Shown piece after piece: positions 31,603-42,559 of a DNA stretch of 64,000 nt. The DNA lies in NCBI GenBank assembly GCA_016234655.1, contig JACRAU010000020.1, forward strand, positions 1 through 64,000. The letters are read 5' to 3'. Every line of letters starts with the position of its first letter. Within the stretch, counting starts at the first letter, position 1. Origin of the DNA: Betaproteobacteria bacterium (GTDB taxonomy: Bacteria; Pseudomonadota; Gammaproteobacteria; Burkholderiales; Thiobacillaceae). The position numbers and the translations under genes were made by a program. Below the pieces are notes generated by a model. The model was not told the origin of the DNA, ran no database searches, and saw nothing but the letters and a program-made list of their open reading frames with translations.

Positions 31603-32160
31603 ATGAAGGTCTGCATCCTCTCCGACAGCCACGACAACCGCCGCCTGCTCGACCATGCGGTGGAAGACGCCAAGCGTTGCGGCGCGGAGGCGGTGCTGCA
31701 TTGCGGCGACGTGGTGGCGCCGACCACGCTGCGCGTGCTCAAGAAATACGGCCTGCCGGTGCACGTGATCCACGGCAACAACACCGGCGACCTGTTCAGC
31801 ATGAGTAAGCTGGCCGCCGAGCCCGACAGCCCGGTGCGCTACCACGGCCAGGACGCCGTGCTGCATTTGGCCGAGCGCAGCATTTTCCTGGTGCATTACC
31901 CGCATTACGCCGCCGCCTTGGCGTTGACCGGCGACTACGATCTGGTCTGCTGCGGCCATGACCACCAGGTCGGCATCCAGCAAATCGACAACGTGAAGGG
32001 CGGGGTCACCCACCTGGTCAATCCCGGTACCGTGGGTGGCGTCGGCAAGCCGCCGACCTACATCCTGGCCAACCTGGCGGAGCTGAGTTTCGAGATACGG
32101 CCGGTGCCGACCGAACAGGGCGAGGCATGCAATGTGCCGCCGGTCAGCGTGCACACATAA
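31603..32160 (+). CDS. YfcE/MJ0936-family metallophosphoesterase
   Basis: MKVCILSDSHDNRRLLDHAV; LHCGDVV; VIHGNNTGD; CGHDHQ; LVNPGT. Confidence 0.88.
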   Translation: MKVCILSDSHDNRRLLDHAVEDAKRCGAEAVLHCGDVVAPTTLRVLKKYGLPVHVIHGNNTGDLFSMSKLAAEPDSPVRYHGQDAVLHLAERSIFLVHYPHYAAALALTGDYDLVCCGHDHQVGIQQIDNVKGGVTHLVNPGTVGGVGKPPTYILANLAELSFEIRPVPTEQGEACNVPPVSVHT

Positions 32161-32320
32161 CCCCTCGCGGCACTCCAATACACGCAATCTATTTACACAT
32201 AAGTACATTCGATCTTTTTCGCGGGCCATAAGCAGGGCCTTTGCGGGTAACATCGCGCCATTCCCGGCTCGCAATTCGAGCCGCATGATTTTCCAGTCTT
32301 CATCCAATCGGAGGCGATTC

Positions 32321-33598
32321 ATGACTGTGGCGACCAACCAGACCATCCTGGTCGTGGGCGGCGGCATCTCCGGCATGACTGCGGCGCTCGAAGCTGCTGA
32401 AACCGGCAAGCATGTCGTATTGGTGGAGAAGAACCCGTACCTGGGCGGCCGTACCGCCCAGCTCTACCGGTACTTCCCCAAGATGTGCCATCCCACTTGC
32501 GGCCTGGAGATCAACCTGCGCCGGCTCAAGGCCAATCCGCGCATCCAGGTGCTGACCATGGCCGAGGTGACCGGCATCTCCGGCACCAAGGGCGACTACA
32601 CCGTCAACCTCAAGACCGCGCCGCGTTTCGTCAACGAAAACTGCACGGCCTGCGGCGAATGCGCCAAGGCGGTGAGCGGCGAGATCGACGACGCCTTCAA
32701 CTACAAGCTAGGCAAGATCAAGGTGGCCTATCTGCCGCACGCGATGGCCTATCCGCAGCGCTACGTGCTCGACCCCGCTATCCTCGGCACCGCCGATGCC
32801 GACAAGGCCAAGGCCGCTTGCAAGTACAACGCCATCGACCTCGAGCAGAAGGAAGAGTCGGTCAGTCTCAAGGCCGGCGCCATCGTCTGGGCCACCGGCT
32901 GGCAGCCGTATAACGCGGAGAACATCACGCCGTATCGCTACGGCGAATTCCCCAACGTGATCACCAACGTCGAGTTCGAGCGTCTGGCCGACCCGCACGG
33001 CCCGACCGGCGGCAAAATTCTGCGCCCGTCCGACGGCAAGGAGGCGAAGAACATCGCCTTCATCCAGTGCGCCGGCTCGCGCGACGAGAACCACCTGCGC
33101 CACTGCTCGCGCTTTTGCTGCATGGGCTCGCTCAAGCAGACTCACTACGTGCAGGAGAAGTACGGCGACGAGGGCAAGTCGACCATCTACTACATCGACA
33201 TCCGCGCCATCGACCGCTTCGAGGACTTCTACGCCAAGGTCAAGGCCAATCCCAACGTCAGCTTCGTCAAATCCAAGGTCGCCCGCATCAGCGAGGACAA
33301 GGACGGCAACCCGGTGTGCTGGGGCGTGAATACCGAGGGTTATGTCCGCTACTCCAACCCGCATGACATGGTCGTGCTGGCGGTCGGCATGGAGCCGTCG
33401 GTCAAGGGCGTCGACATCCCCGCCGAGGTGATGGCCGATTCCTCCGGCTTCATCATGGCCGACCCGGCCAATGCCGGTATCTTCGGTGCCGGTTGCGCCA
33501 CCAATGCCCTGGATGTGAACCGCGCGGTGCAGAGCGCCACCGCCGCCGCCTTGCGCGCCATCCAAGTCGTCAACAAAGTCGCCCGTGCGGAGGCCTAA
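32321..33598 (+). CDS. qmoA: QmoA / HdrA-like FAD-binding subunit
   Basis: ILVVGGGISGMTAALEAAETGKHVVLVEKNPYLGGRTAQLYRYFPKMCHPTCGLEINLRRL; tandem with QmoB. Confidence 0.88.
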   Translation: MTVATNQTILVVGGGISGMTAALEAAETGKHVVLVEKNPYLGGRTAQLYRYFPKMCHPTCGLEINLRRLKANPRIQVLTMAEVTGISGTKGDYTVNLKTAPRFVNENCTACGECAKAVSGEIDDAFNYKLGKIKVAYLPHAMAYPQRYVLDPAILGTADADKAKAACKYNAIDLEQKEESVSLKAGAIVWATGWQPYNAENITPYRYGEFPNVITNVEFERLADPHGPTGGKILRPSDGKEAKNIAFIQCAGSRDENHLRHCSRFCCMGSLKQTHYVQEKYGDEGKSTIYYIDIRAIDRFEDFYAKVKANPNVSFVKSKVARISEDKDGNPVCWGVNTEGYVRYSNPHDMVVLAVGMEPSVKGVDIPAEVMADSSGFIMADPANAGIFGAGCATNALDVNRAVQSATAAALRAIQVVNKVARAEA

Positions 33599-33601
33599 GC
33601 C

Positions 33602-35845
33602 ATGGCTGAGATGAAAACCGCTGCATACATCTGCAAGGGCTGCGAACTGGGCAGCCGCCTGGATGCCGCATCCCTCGTGAAGATCGCCACCAAGGAAGGC
33701 AAGATGAACCTCGTGCGCGAGCACGACTTCCTCTGCTCCGCCGACGGCGTGGCGCTGATCAAGAACGACATCGACAACGAAGGCGTCACCCACGTCGCGA
33801 TCTGCGCCTGCTCGCGCCGGGCCAAGACCGAGGCCTTCAACTTCCCGGCCAACGCCGTGTCGCGCGGCAACCTGCGCGAGGGCGTGATCTGGATTCGCCC
33901 GGACACCGACGCCGCGCGCGAGACCACGCAGGAAATGGCCGAGGACTACGTGCGCATGGCCTGCGCCGAGGTGAAAGCGATGAAGGTGCCGGAAGGCAAC
34001 CAGAACACCGGCGGCGTGAAGACCCTGCTGGTGGTCGGCGGCGGCATCTCCGGCATGACCGCGGCGCTGGAGGCGTCCAAGGCCGGCTACAAGGTGGTGC
34101 TGGTCGAGAAGACCGGCGCCCTGGGCGGCATGACCGCCAAGCTGTACAAGCGCATCCCGACCCGCGAGCCATTCAAGGCGCCCGAGGACAACGGCATTGC
34201 CGACCTGGTGGCCCAGATCGAGGCCGATGCCAACATCAAGGTCTATCTCAACGCGACCCTTGCCAAGACCTCCGGCGCACCCGGCCGGTTCAAGGTCGAG
34301 ATCGCGGTCGAGAGCGGCTCGGTCGCGACCGAGGATGTCGGCGCCATCGTCCAAGCCACCGGCTTTACGCCTTACGACATGAACAAGCTGCCGCATCTGG
34401 GCGGCGGCCAGGCCAATGTGGTCGATCAGGCCGGCCTCGAAGCGCTGGCCAAGGCCGCCAACGGCGGCCCGATCAAGCGCGCCGACGGCAAGGAAGTCAA
34501 ATCCGTGGTGTTCGTGCAGTGCGCCGGCCAGCGCGACACCAGCGGCGAGCACTTGCAGTACTGCTCGGGCCATTGCTGCAACACCAGCATCAAGCAGGCC
34601 ATGTACTTCAAGGACAGCAATCCGGATATCGACACCGTGGTGCTGTTCACCGACCTGCGCACGCCCGGCAACGGCGAGGACTTCTACCGTAGCGCCCAGA
34701 ACAAGGGCGTGATCTTCTCCAAGGGCGTGGTGTCTAATGTCAGCGCCAACGGCGGTGGCTGCAAGGTCAAGTTCAAGGACTTGATCCTGAACGAAGAGAC
34801 CGAGACCGATGCCGACCTGGTAGTGCTGGCCACCGGCATGGTGCCGACCTCCGGCCCCGATCTCGATGCCCTGTCCGAGGCCACCCGCGCGGCCGAGGGC
34901 GGCGACGAGGCGGCCAAGGAACAGGTCGTCCAAATGAAATCGAAGTCCGTGCTCAACCTGGACTATCGCCAGGGCCCGGATATCCCCCAGTTCAAACACG
35001 GCTTCAACGACAGCCACTTCATCTGCTTCCCGTACGAGACCCGGCGTACCGCGATGTATGCCGCCGGCCCCGTGCGCCGGCCAATGGATACCGTGCAGGC
35101 GGTCGAGGACGCCACCGGCGCCGCGATGAAGGCGATCCAGGCCATGGAGAACGCCGGCCTGGGCAAGGCCGCGCATCCACGCGCCGGCGACCTCAGCTTC
35201 CCGACCGCGCGCCTGGAAGGCTGTACCCAGTGCAAGCGCTGCACGGTGGAGTGCCCGTTCGGCGCCATCGACGAAGACGAGAAACGCTTCCCGCTGTTCA
35301 ACGAGTCGCGCTGCCGTCGTTGCGGCACCTGCATGGGCGCTTGCCCGGTGCGGGTGATCTCGTTCGAGAACTATTCGGTCAACACCGTCGGCGCCCAGAT
35401 CAAGGCCGTGGACATCCCGGACGAGTTCTCCGAGAAACCGCGCGTGCTGATCCTGGCCTGCGAGAACGACGCCTACCCGGCGCTCGACATGGCCGGCATG
35501 AACCGCTACGAATACGACGCCTTCGTCCGGGTCATCCCGGTGCGCTGCCTCGGTTCGGTCAACACCATTTGGATCACCGACGCGCTGAACTCCGGCTACG
35601 ACGGCGTGATGCTGATGGGTTGCAAGCACGGCGAGGAATACCAGTGCCACTTCGTCAAGGGTTCCGAGCTCGGCCGCTACCGCATGTCCAAGGTGTACGA
35701 CACCCTCAAGGGCATGAACTTGGAGGAGGAGCGCCTGATGGACTTGGAAGTGGCGATCACCGACATCGAGACCCTGCCGAAGAAGATCAACGACTACGCG
35801 GCCAAGATCGTCGCGATGGGCGCATCGCCCTTCAAGGGTCTGTGA
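33602..35845 (+). CDS. qmoB: QmoB / HdrA-like with ferredoxin and MvhD-like C-terminal domain
   Basis: VVGGGISGMTAALEASKAGYKVVLVEKTGALGGMTAKLYKRIP; CTQCKRCTVECPFGAID and CRRCGTCMGACPV clusters; C-terminal MLMGCKHGEEYQCHFVKG. Confidence 0.88.
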   Translation: MAEMKTAAYICKGCELGSRLDAASLVKIATKEGKMNLVREHDFLCSADGVALIKNDIDNEGVTHVAICACSRRAKTEAFNFPANAVSRGNLREGVIWIRPDTDAARETTQEMAEDYVRMACAEVKAMKVPEGNQNTGGVKTLLVVGGGISGMTAALEASKAGYKVVLVEKTGALGGMTAKLYKRIPTREPFKAPEDNGIADLVAQIEADANIKVYLNATLAKTSGAPGRFKVEIAVESGSVATEDVGAIVQATGFTPYDMNKLPHLGGGQANVVDQAGLEALAKAANGGPIKRADGKEVKSVVFVQCAGQRDTSGEHLQYCSGHCCNTSIKQAMYFKDSNPDIDTVVLFTDLRTPGNGEDFYRSAQNKGVIFSKGVVSNVSANGGGCKVKFKDLILNEETETDADLVVLATGMVPTSGPDLDALSEATRAAEGGDEAAKEQVVQMKSKSVLNLDYRQGPDIPQFKHGFNDSHFICFPYETRRTAMYAAGPVRRPMDTVQAVEDATGAAMKAIQAMENAGLGKAAHPRAGDLSFPTARLEGCTQCKRCTVECPFGAIDEDEKRFPLFNESRCRRCGTCMGACPVRVISFENYSVNTVGAQIKAVDIPDEFSEKPRVLILACENDAYPALDMAGMNRYEYDAFVRVIPVRCLGSVNTIWITDALNSGYDGVMLMGCKHGEEYQCHFVKGSELGRYRMSKVYDTLKGMNLEEERLMDLEVAITDIETLPKKINDYAAKIVAMGASPFKGL

Positions 35846-35858
35846 GAGGAGGCTGGCA

Positions 35859-36494
35859 ATGAGCGATATGAATCAACAGATGACGGCCCGCTACAAGAAC
35901 AACTTCCTCAAGGAGATCGAGGAACAGGCCGAGATGGGCGACTGGGTGAAGATGTGCATGCAGTGCGGCGTCTGCTCCGGTTCCTGCCCGACCAACTTCC
36001 ACGGCGGTTGGGACCATCCGCCGCAGGAACTGTTCATGATGATCCGCGCCGGCAAGCGCGACGAGGTGCTTTCCAGCAACTCCATGTGGCAGTGCGTGTC
36101 CTGCTACAACTGCTACGTGCGCTGCCCGCGCAAGGTGCCGATCACCCACGTCATGCACGGCCTGGCCGAGTACGCCTACCGCCTGGGCAAGGCGCCCAAG
36201 GGTCAGCCGACCCAGCACCTGTCCAAGACCTTCTGGGACAACGCCACCAAGTACGGCCGCGTCAACGAAGTGAAGCTGACCCAGTCGCTCTACTTCAAGG
36301 ACGGCATCGGCTCCGGCATCAAGAAGGCGCTGGAGATGCAGAGCATGGCCCTGGGCCTGGTCAAGGCCAAGCGCCTGAACCCGATGGAGGCCGTCGGCGG
36401 CGGCCACAAGTGCAAGGACCTCAAAGGCATTCACGCCATGCTGGCCAAGGCGCGCGAGCTGGAAGCGAAGCGCAAGGGCCGCCAGCCGGCATAA
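35859..36494 (+). CDS. hdrC: HdrC-like 4Fe-4S protein
   Basis: CMQCGVCSGSCPTNF and CVSCYNCYVRCPRKVPITHVMHGL; no TM helices evident. Confidence 0.87.
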   Translation: MSDMNQQMTARYKNNFLKEIEEQAEMGDWVKMCMQCGVCSGSCPTNFHGGWDHPPQELFMMIRAGKRDEVLSSNSMWQCVSCYNCYVRCPRKVPITHVMHGLAEYAYRLGKAPKGQPTQHLSKTFWDNATKYGRVNEVKLTQSLYFKDGIGSGIKKALEMQSMALGLVKAKRLNPMEAVGGGHKCKDLKGIHAMLAKARELEAKRKGRQPA

Positions 36495-36507
36495 GGAGAC
36501 AAGACAG

Positions 36508-37404
36508 ATGGCACGTAAGGAATACGCGTTCTACCCGGGCTGCTCCTCGCAGAAGGGCGCCTCGGCCTCCAACTACCTGAGCTCGGTCGAGTCCATGTGC
36601 AAGACCCTGGACATCAAGATGACCGAGATCCCCGACTGGAACTGCTGCGGCGCCTCGGTCAGCTATGCCGAGGCCGGCGAGCTGCCGCGCCACGTGATGA
36701 ACGCGCGCAACTTTGCGCTGGCCGAGCAGAATCTGCCGGGCCAGGACATCGTCGCCACCTGCGCCGCCTGCTGGCTGGGCGCGCGCGAGTCGAAGGAGCG
36801 CCTGGAGCACTCCAACGTGCTGATGGCCGACACCCAGGAAGCCCTGAAAGAGGCCGGCCTCAACATCAAGGTCATCCCCGAGGTGCGCCACATGGTCGAG
36901 GTGTTGATCGAAGACCTGGGCTACGACGAACTGAAGAAGCCGGTGAAGAAACCGCTCGACGGCATGAAGTTCGCCGGCTACGTCGGCTGCCAGACCAACC
37001 GGCCGTTCGGCATCCACGGCGAGTCGTTCGAGAACCCGATGTACCTCGACAAGCTGGTCGAGAGCGTCGGCGCCGAGCCGACCCAATTCGACCAGAAGGT
37101 CACCTGCTGCGGCGGCGCCCTGGCCTTCTCCGAGCCGGACAAGGCCCAGGCCCAGATCAAGGACATCATCGAGGCCGCCTACGATTCCGGCGCCGAGATG
37201 CTGGTCACGCCGTGCCCGCTGTGCCAAGCCAACACCGAGGTCTACCAGGGCCAGATCAACAAGAAGTACGGCACCAAGTTCAACATGCCGGTGCTCTACT
37301 ACAGCCAGTTGATGACCCTGGCCTACGGCGGCTCGGCCAAAGAGGCCGGCCTCGACGGCAACGTCATCCGCGCGCGCAAGCTGGAGGAGTTCGCCGCCAA
37401 GTAG
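36508..37404 (+). CDS. hdrB: HdrB-like CCG-domain protein
   Basis: Two CCG-type motifs: YPGCSSQKG...NCCGA...TCAACW and YVGCQTN...VTCCGG...TPCPLCQ. Confidence 0.9.
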   Translation: MARKEYAFYPGCSSQKGASASNYLSSVESMCKTLDIKMTEIPDWNCCGASVSYAEAGELPRHVMNARNFALAEQNLPGQDIVATCAACWLGARESKERLEHSNVLMADTQEALKEAGLNIKVIPEVRHMVEVLIEDLGYDELKKPVKKPLDGMKFAGYVGCQTNRPFGIHGESFENPMYLDKLVESVGAEPTQFDQKVTCCGGALAFSEPDKAQAQIKDIIEAAYDSGAEMLVTPCPLCQANTEVYQGQINKKYGTKFNMPVLYYSQLMTLAYGGSAKEAGLDGNVIRARKLEEFAAK

Positions 37405-37479
37405 GAGGCCCCTCCCGGGGCCGAACAACGGCGTGGCGATCGGGCAGGCGGATTGTTCGCGGCCGGGAGGCCGCTCCTA
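37402..37479. repeat. REP-like pair of hairpin arms
   Basis: TAGGAGGCCCCTCCCGGGGCCGAACAA and TTGTTCGCGGCCGGGAGGCCGCTCCTA in inverted orientation. Confidence 0.75.
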
Positions 37480-37489
37480 CAGCGGTGCA

Positions 37490-37507
37490 GCAGGGGCTTC
37501 GGCCCCT
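37490..37507 (+). terminator. UUCG-tetraloop hairpin after hdrB
   Basis: CAGGGGC-TTCG-GCCCCTG (approximate coordinates). Confidence 0.55.
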
Positions 37508-37573
37508 GTTGTGCTTTCTGGCGGGGCGATCCCGGATTAGAATGTGCCGAATCACAACTCTGACAGAGCGAAG

Positions 37574-37882
37574 ATGAAACGACCCAAGACCGTCGACGAG
37601 TATGTCGACCTCGTGCACCAAGCCGTTTATGAAATCGACGAGTTTCGCACCGGCATGGAGTACGAGCCGGAGAACGCCGAGATGTTCGGCCCTTTCATCG
37701 AGCAGCTCGATGCGATGGTGCGCAAGGTTTACGACGACATGATCGGCGGCAAGTACGAATGGGGCATGGGCGAAGACCTGCCCTATATGCCGCTGGTGGT
37801 GAGGTTCGGCCGCTTCATTCCCTTCCAGCGCCTGTTGGTCACCATCAACGACACGCACAAGAGCGGACTCGACGTTGCTTAA
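37574..37882 (+). CDS. Conserved hypothetical protein
   Basis: 103-aa ORF MKRPKTVDEYVDLVHQAVYEIDEFRTGMEYEPENAEMF...; overlaps the following ORF by a few nt. Confidence 0.65.
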   Translation: MKRPKTVDEYVDLVHQAVYEIDEFRTGMEYEPENAEMFGPFIEQLDAMVRKVYDDMIGGKYEWGMGEDLPYMPLVVRFGRFIPFQRLLVTINDTHKSGLDVA

Positions 37883-38099
37883 GCTGCTGATCTGGCTGGC
37901 GATCGCGCTGGCGGCCGTGTTTTGGTTCCGGGCGGCGCGGCGGAAAAACTCGAATCCGCCGCCGGCCAAGGGTGAGCCGGAGATCGAGAGCATGGTGCGC
38001 TGCCAGGTCTGCGGCGTGAATCTGCCGCGATCCGAGGCTGTCATGAGCCAGGGCCGCTTCTACTGCTGCCCGGAGCACCGCGAGCAAGACCGCGGCTAG
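37875..38099 (+). CDS. PP0621-like small protein with Cys pairs
   Basis: N-terminal TM then MVRCQVCGVNLPRSEAV...YCCPEHRE; precedes the pilS-like gene. Start codon TTG. Confidence 0.7.
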   Translation: MLKLLIWLAIALAAVFWFRAARRKNSNPPPAKGEPEIESMVRCQVCGVNLPRSEAVMSQGRFYCCPEHREQDRG

Positions 38100-38100
38100 C

Positions 38101-39663
38101 GTGGCCACCGCCGTCAGCTTGCCGGAGAGTTTTTGGCGCTCGCTGCGCCATCTCAATCTGTACCGTTTGTTCCTCGCCTTCAGCGTCACCATCGCGGCCT
38201 GGGCCTTTCCGCAATACGCGCCCATCGACGAGGCCGATCTTCAGTTGTTTCTCGCCAGCGGCGTGTTGTACGGCACGGCGGCCATTTTGCTGGCGGGCAT
38301 GGAGCGCGCCCGGCACTTCGATTTCGAGCGCCAGCTCGTCGCGCAGGTCGGCGTGGATATCGTCGCCATCAGTTGGTTGATGCATTTGAGCGGCGGCATC
38401 CTCGGTGGCCTGGGCTTGTTGCTGATCGTGCCGGTGGCGGCCTCCGGCATGCTGCCGACGATGCGCGCGGTCTTGCTGGCGGCCTCGGTGGCGACGCTGT
38501 TGCTGCTGTTCGAGCAGGCATGGCGGGCGCTGGGGGTGGGCTCGGTCTTGGGCAGCTTCGTGCGCGCGGGCTTGTTGTCCATCGCCCTGTTCGCGGTGGC
38601 GGTGTTTTCCCATGTCCTGGCGCGGGGTGCGCGCTCGGAGGCCGCGTTGGCCGGCGAGAAGGGGCGCCAGGTCGAGCATTTGGCGCGCATCAACGCCCGC
38701 GTGATCCAGGAGCTGCCCTTCGGCGTGCTGGTGGTCGATAGCGACGGCCGGGTGTTGCTGGCCAATTCGCGGGCCGAGGAACAACTGCGGGGCAATTTCC
38801 ATATGGATTGCACCTTGGATCGCTGCTCGCCCCATCTGGCCGACTTGTGGTCGGCCTGGCGCCACGCGGGCGAGGTTAGGGCTTATCCCTTCCAGACGGC
38901 GCAGGCCCGTCTGCGCGCCCGCTTCATCGAGTTGGAGCCGGAGCGGCAGGCCGGCGCGATCGTGCTGATCGAGGACGTGACCGAATTGGAGGCCGAGGCC
39001 CAGCGCATGAAGCTCGCGGCCCTGGGCCGGTTGACCGCGAACCTGGCGCACGAGATTCGCAATCCCTTGTCGGCGGTGAATCATGCCGCCCAGCTCTTGA
39101 AGGAAGGGCAGGGACCGGAGGTACAGGCGCGGCTGTGCAAGATCATCGAGGACAACGCCCAGCGTTTGAGCTGGCTGGTCGACGATGTGCTGAGCCTGAA
39201 CCGGCGCGACCGTCTCGACCGGGAGGATTTGGACTTGGCGGAGATTCTCGCCGCCTTTGTCGGGGAGTTCCAACGCAACGAGCAGGTGTCCGAGGGGGCG
39301 ATCCGGGTCGAGGCCGAACCCGGCGCGAAGGTCGGTTTCGATCGCATGCATTTGCAGCAGATTTTGTGGAATCTGTGCCGCAACGCCTGGCACTATTGCG
39401 GCAAGGGGCCGGCCAGCATTCGCATCGCCGCGCGGCGCGAGGAGATGCGGGTGGATATCGACATCTTCAACGACGGGCCGCCGGTCGACGCCGAATTGCG
39501 CGAGCACTTGTTCGAGCCGTTTTACACCACCAACCAGCAAGGCAGCGGCCTGGGCCTGTATATCTCGCGCGAGCTGGCCGAGGCCAACGGGGCGCGCCTG
39601 CGATATGTCGAGCACCCCGACGGCGCCCTGTTTCGTCTAAGCTGCCATCTGACGCCCCGTTGA
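38101..39663 (+). CDS. pilS: PilS-like membrane histidine kinase
   Basis: Multi-TM N-terminus, PAS-like region, H-box LAHEIRNPLSAVNHAAQLL, HATPase (GSGLGLYISRELAEANGA). Confidence 0.75.
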   Translation: MATAVSLPESFWRSLRHLNLYRLFLAFSVTIAAWAFPQYAPIDEADLQLFLASGVLYGTAAILLAGMERARHFDFERQLVAQVGVDIVAISWLMHLSGGILGGLGLLLIVPVAASGMLPTMRAVLLAASVATLLLLFEQAWRALGVGSVLGSFVRAGLLSIALFAVAVFSHVLARGARSEAALAGEKGRQVEHLARINARVIQELPFGVLVVDSDGRVLLANSRAEEQLRGNFHMDCTLDRCSPHLADLWSAWRHAGEVRAYPFQTAQARLRARFIELEPERQAGAIVLIEDVTELEAEAQRMKLAALGRLTANLAHEIRNPLSAVNHAAQLLKEGQGPEVQARLCKIIEDNAQRLSWLVDDVLSLNRRDRLDREDLDLAEILAAFVGEFQRNEQVSEGAIRVEAEPGAKVGFDRMHLQQILWNLCRNAWHYCGKGPASIRIAARREEMRVDIDIFNDGPPVDAELREHLFEPFYTTNQQGSGLGLYISRELAEANGARLRYVEHPDGALFRLSCHLTPR

Positions 39664-39673
39664 GAATGGTCCT

Positions 39674-40989
<1,316 letters not shown>

Positions 40990-40993
<4 letters not shown>

Positions 40994-42522
40994 AACAGCT
41001 CGATCGAGGCGCTGTTTTCGATCTTGATCTCTTTTTGGCCACCCGTCTTGGGGCCGGCATCGGCTTGGCCGAGCGCCATGCCGTGCTTCTCCGCCACCAT
41101 GCGGTCGATGATGTCCATGACATCGTGGCTGGCCTTTTCCACGCCCACCATCAAATCGAAGATGCGCTGTTGCAGCGCGAGGTTCTGCTGCCAGCCCTGG
41201 CTGAGCAGTTCGAGCATGACGTGGATGTCGTCGTGCACTGCGCAATGGGCGTCTTCCAGGGCCTTATAGGTGGATAGGTGGCCGAATTCGCTCAGGCCTT
41301 CGTCGCCGTACCACTGGCCCAGGCGGCACTCGTCGTGGCCGGTCCGCGCCGCCTCCATGTATTCCGACTCGCCGCCGGTGCTGAAGGCCATATAGGCCTG
41401 CTGCTTGTAGACCACGTGATCCATCTTCACCAGCGAGGCGAAGCTCATATCCTGGGCGCGGCCGGTGCGGGCCAGCGTGCTTCGCGCCGAGCCGGCGAAC
41501 TGCTCGAAACGGCTGGACAGGCCGCGCACGGTGTCTTGCGAGGAGGCGGCGAGTTCGAGCATCGCGCGCGAATCTTCCATCATCGTGTTGGCCTCGGCTT
41601 GCAGGGTCTGCATGATCTGGCCGATGGAGACCGACGCGGTCTTGGTGTTCTCGGCCAGTTTGCGCACCTCGTCGGCCACCACGGCGAAGCCGCGGCCGGC
41701 CTCGCCGGCGCGGGCGGCCTCGATGGCGGCATTCAGCGCCAGCAGATTGGTCTGGTCCGCGATGGTGTTGATCAGATCGACCGCTTTGCTGATCTCCACG
41801 CTGCGTTCGTTCAGCTTGCCGACGGTCATGTTGGCGTGATCGATACGCTCCGCGATGCCATCCAAACTGCCGACGATCTGGCCGACCGAGTCCTTGCTCT
41901 GCTGGGCGGCGTCGTTGGTTTGACTGGCCAGGCTGGCGACCTCGCGCAGGTCTTCGGTGATGACCTTCAGGTCTTGCTGGTTGGTGGAGAGATTGCGCAA
42001 CAGGTTGCTGGTGTTGAGGTGATGCATCATCGAGATCAGGTAATTGCGCATCTGCTGCTGGGTATGCTCGGCCATGGCGTCGAGCGAAACGCCCAGCTGC
42101 CCCAGGCTGGCGGCGAACTCGCCGTGCATGCCGACGGCCTGCGGTTTGCGGAAGAACTTGCCGTCCTGCTGGTAGCGGGACGAGGTCTTGACCTCGCGAA
42201 AATAAGTCTCCAGCTGGTCCAGCATGTCGTTCACGTGCCAGATGATGCCGCTCAGCGGGCTGCCCTCGTCGATGCCGGTGATGCGGTGGTCGAAGCGGCC
42301 CTGGCCGATCTCCTCGGTGAGTTTGCTAAGGTCGCCGATGGGCGCCAGCGCGCGCTTGACGAAGCGGTGGAGCTTGACCACCAGGAACAGGCCGACGAGC
42401 AGGAGCGCGAACTCGATCCATTCGGGCAGGTGCAGTTGCTCGATGGCGACTAGGGCGACGAGGATAAAGATCAGCGAGCCGGAGTAGGCCATGAGCTTTC
42501 GGCGCAGGGGGTGGTCGGTCAT
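40990..42522 (-). CDS. Methyl-accepting chemotaxis protein with HAMP and C-terminal CZB-like domain
   Basis: MCP hairpin signature ([40 protein letters not shown]); C-terminal [14 protein letters not shown]...H...H CZB pattern. Confidence 0.9.
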
Positions 42523-42559
42523 GGGCGGCTCCTTTGTTCGTTTCCCGGCGCGCGGTGGC

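Noticed and set aside
32708-35650. 980-aa antisense ORF opposite qmoA/qmoB
   Set aside because: Mirror of the codon bias of a GC-rich sense gene; His/Ala/Leu-rich composition without domains. The sense frame has clear Qmo homology.
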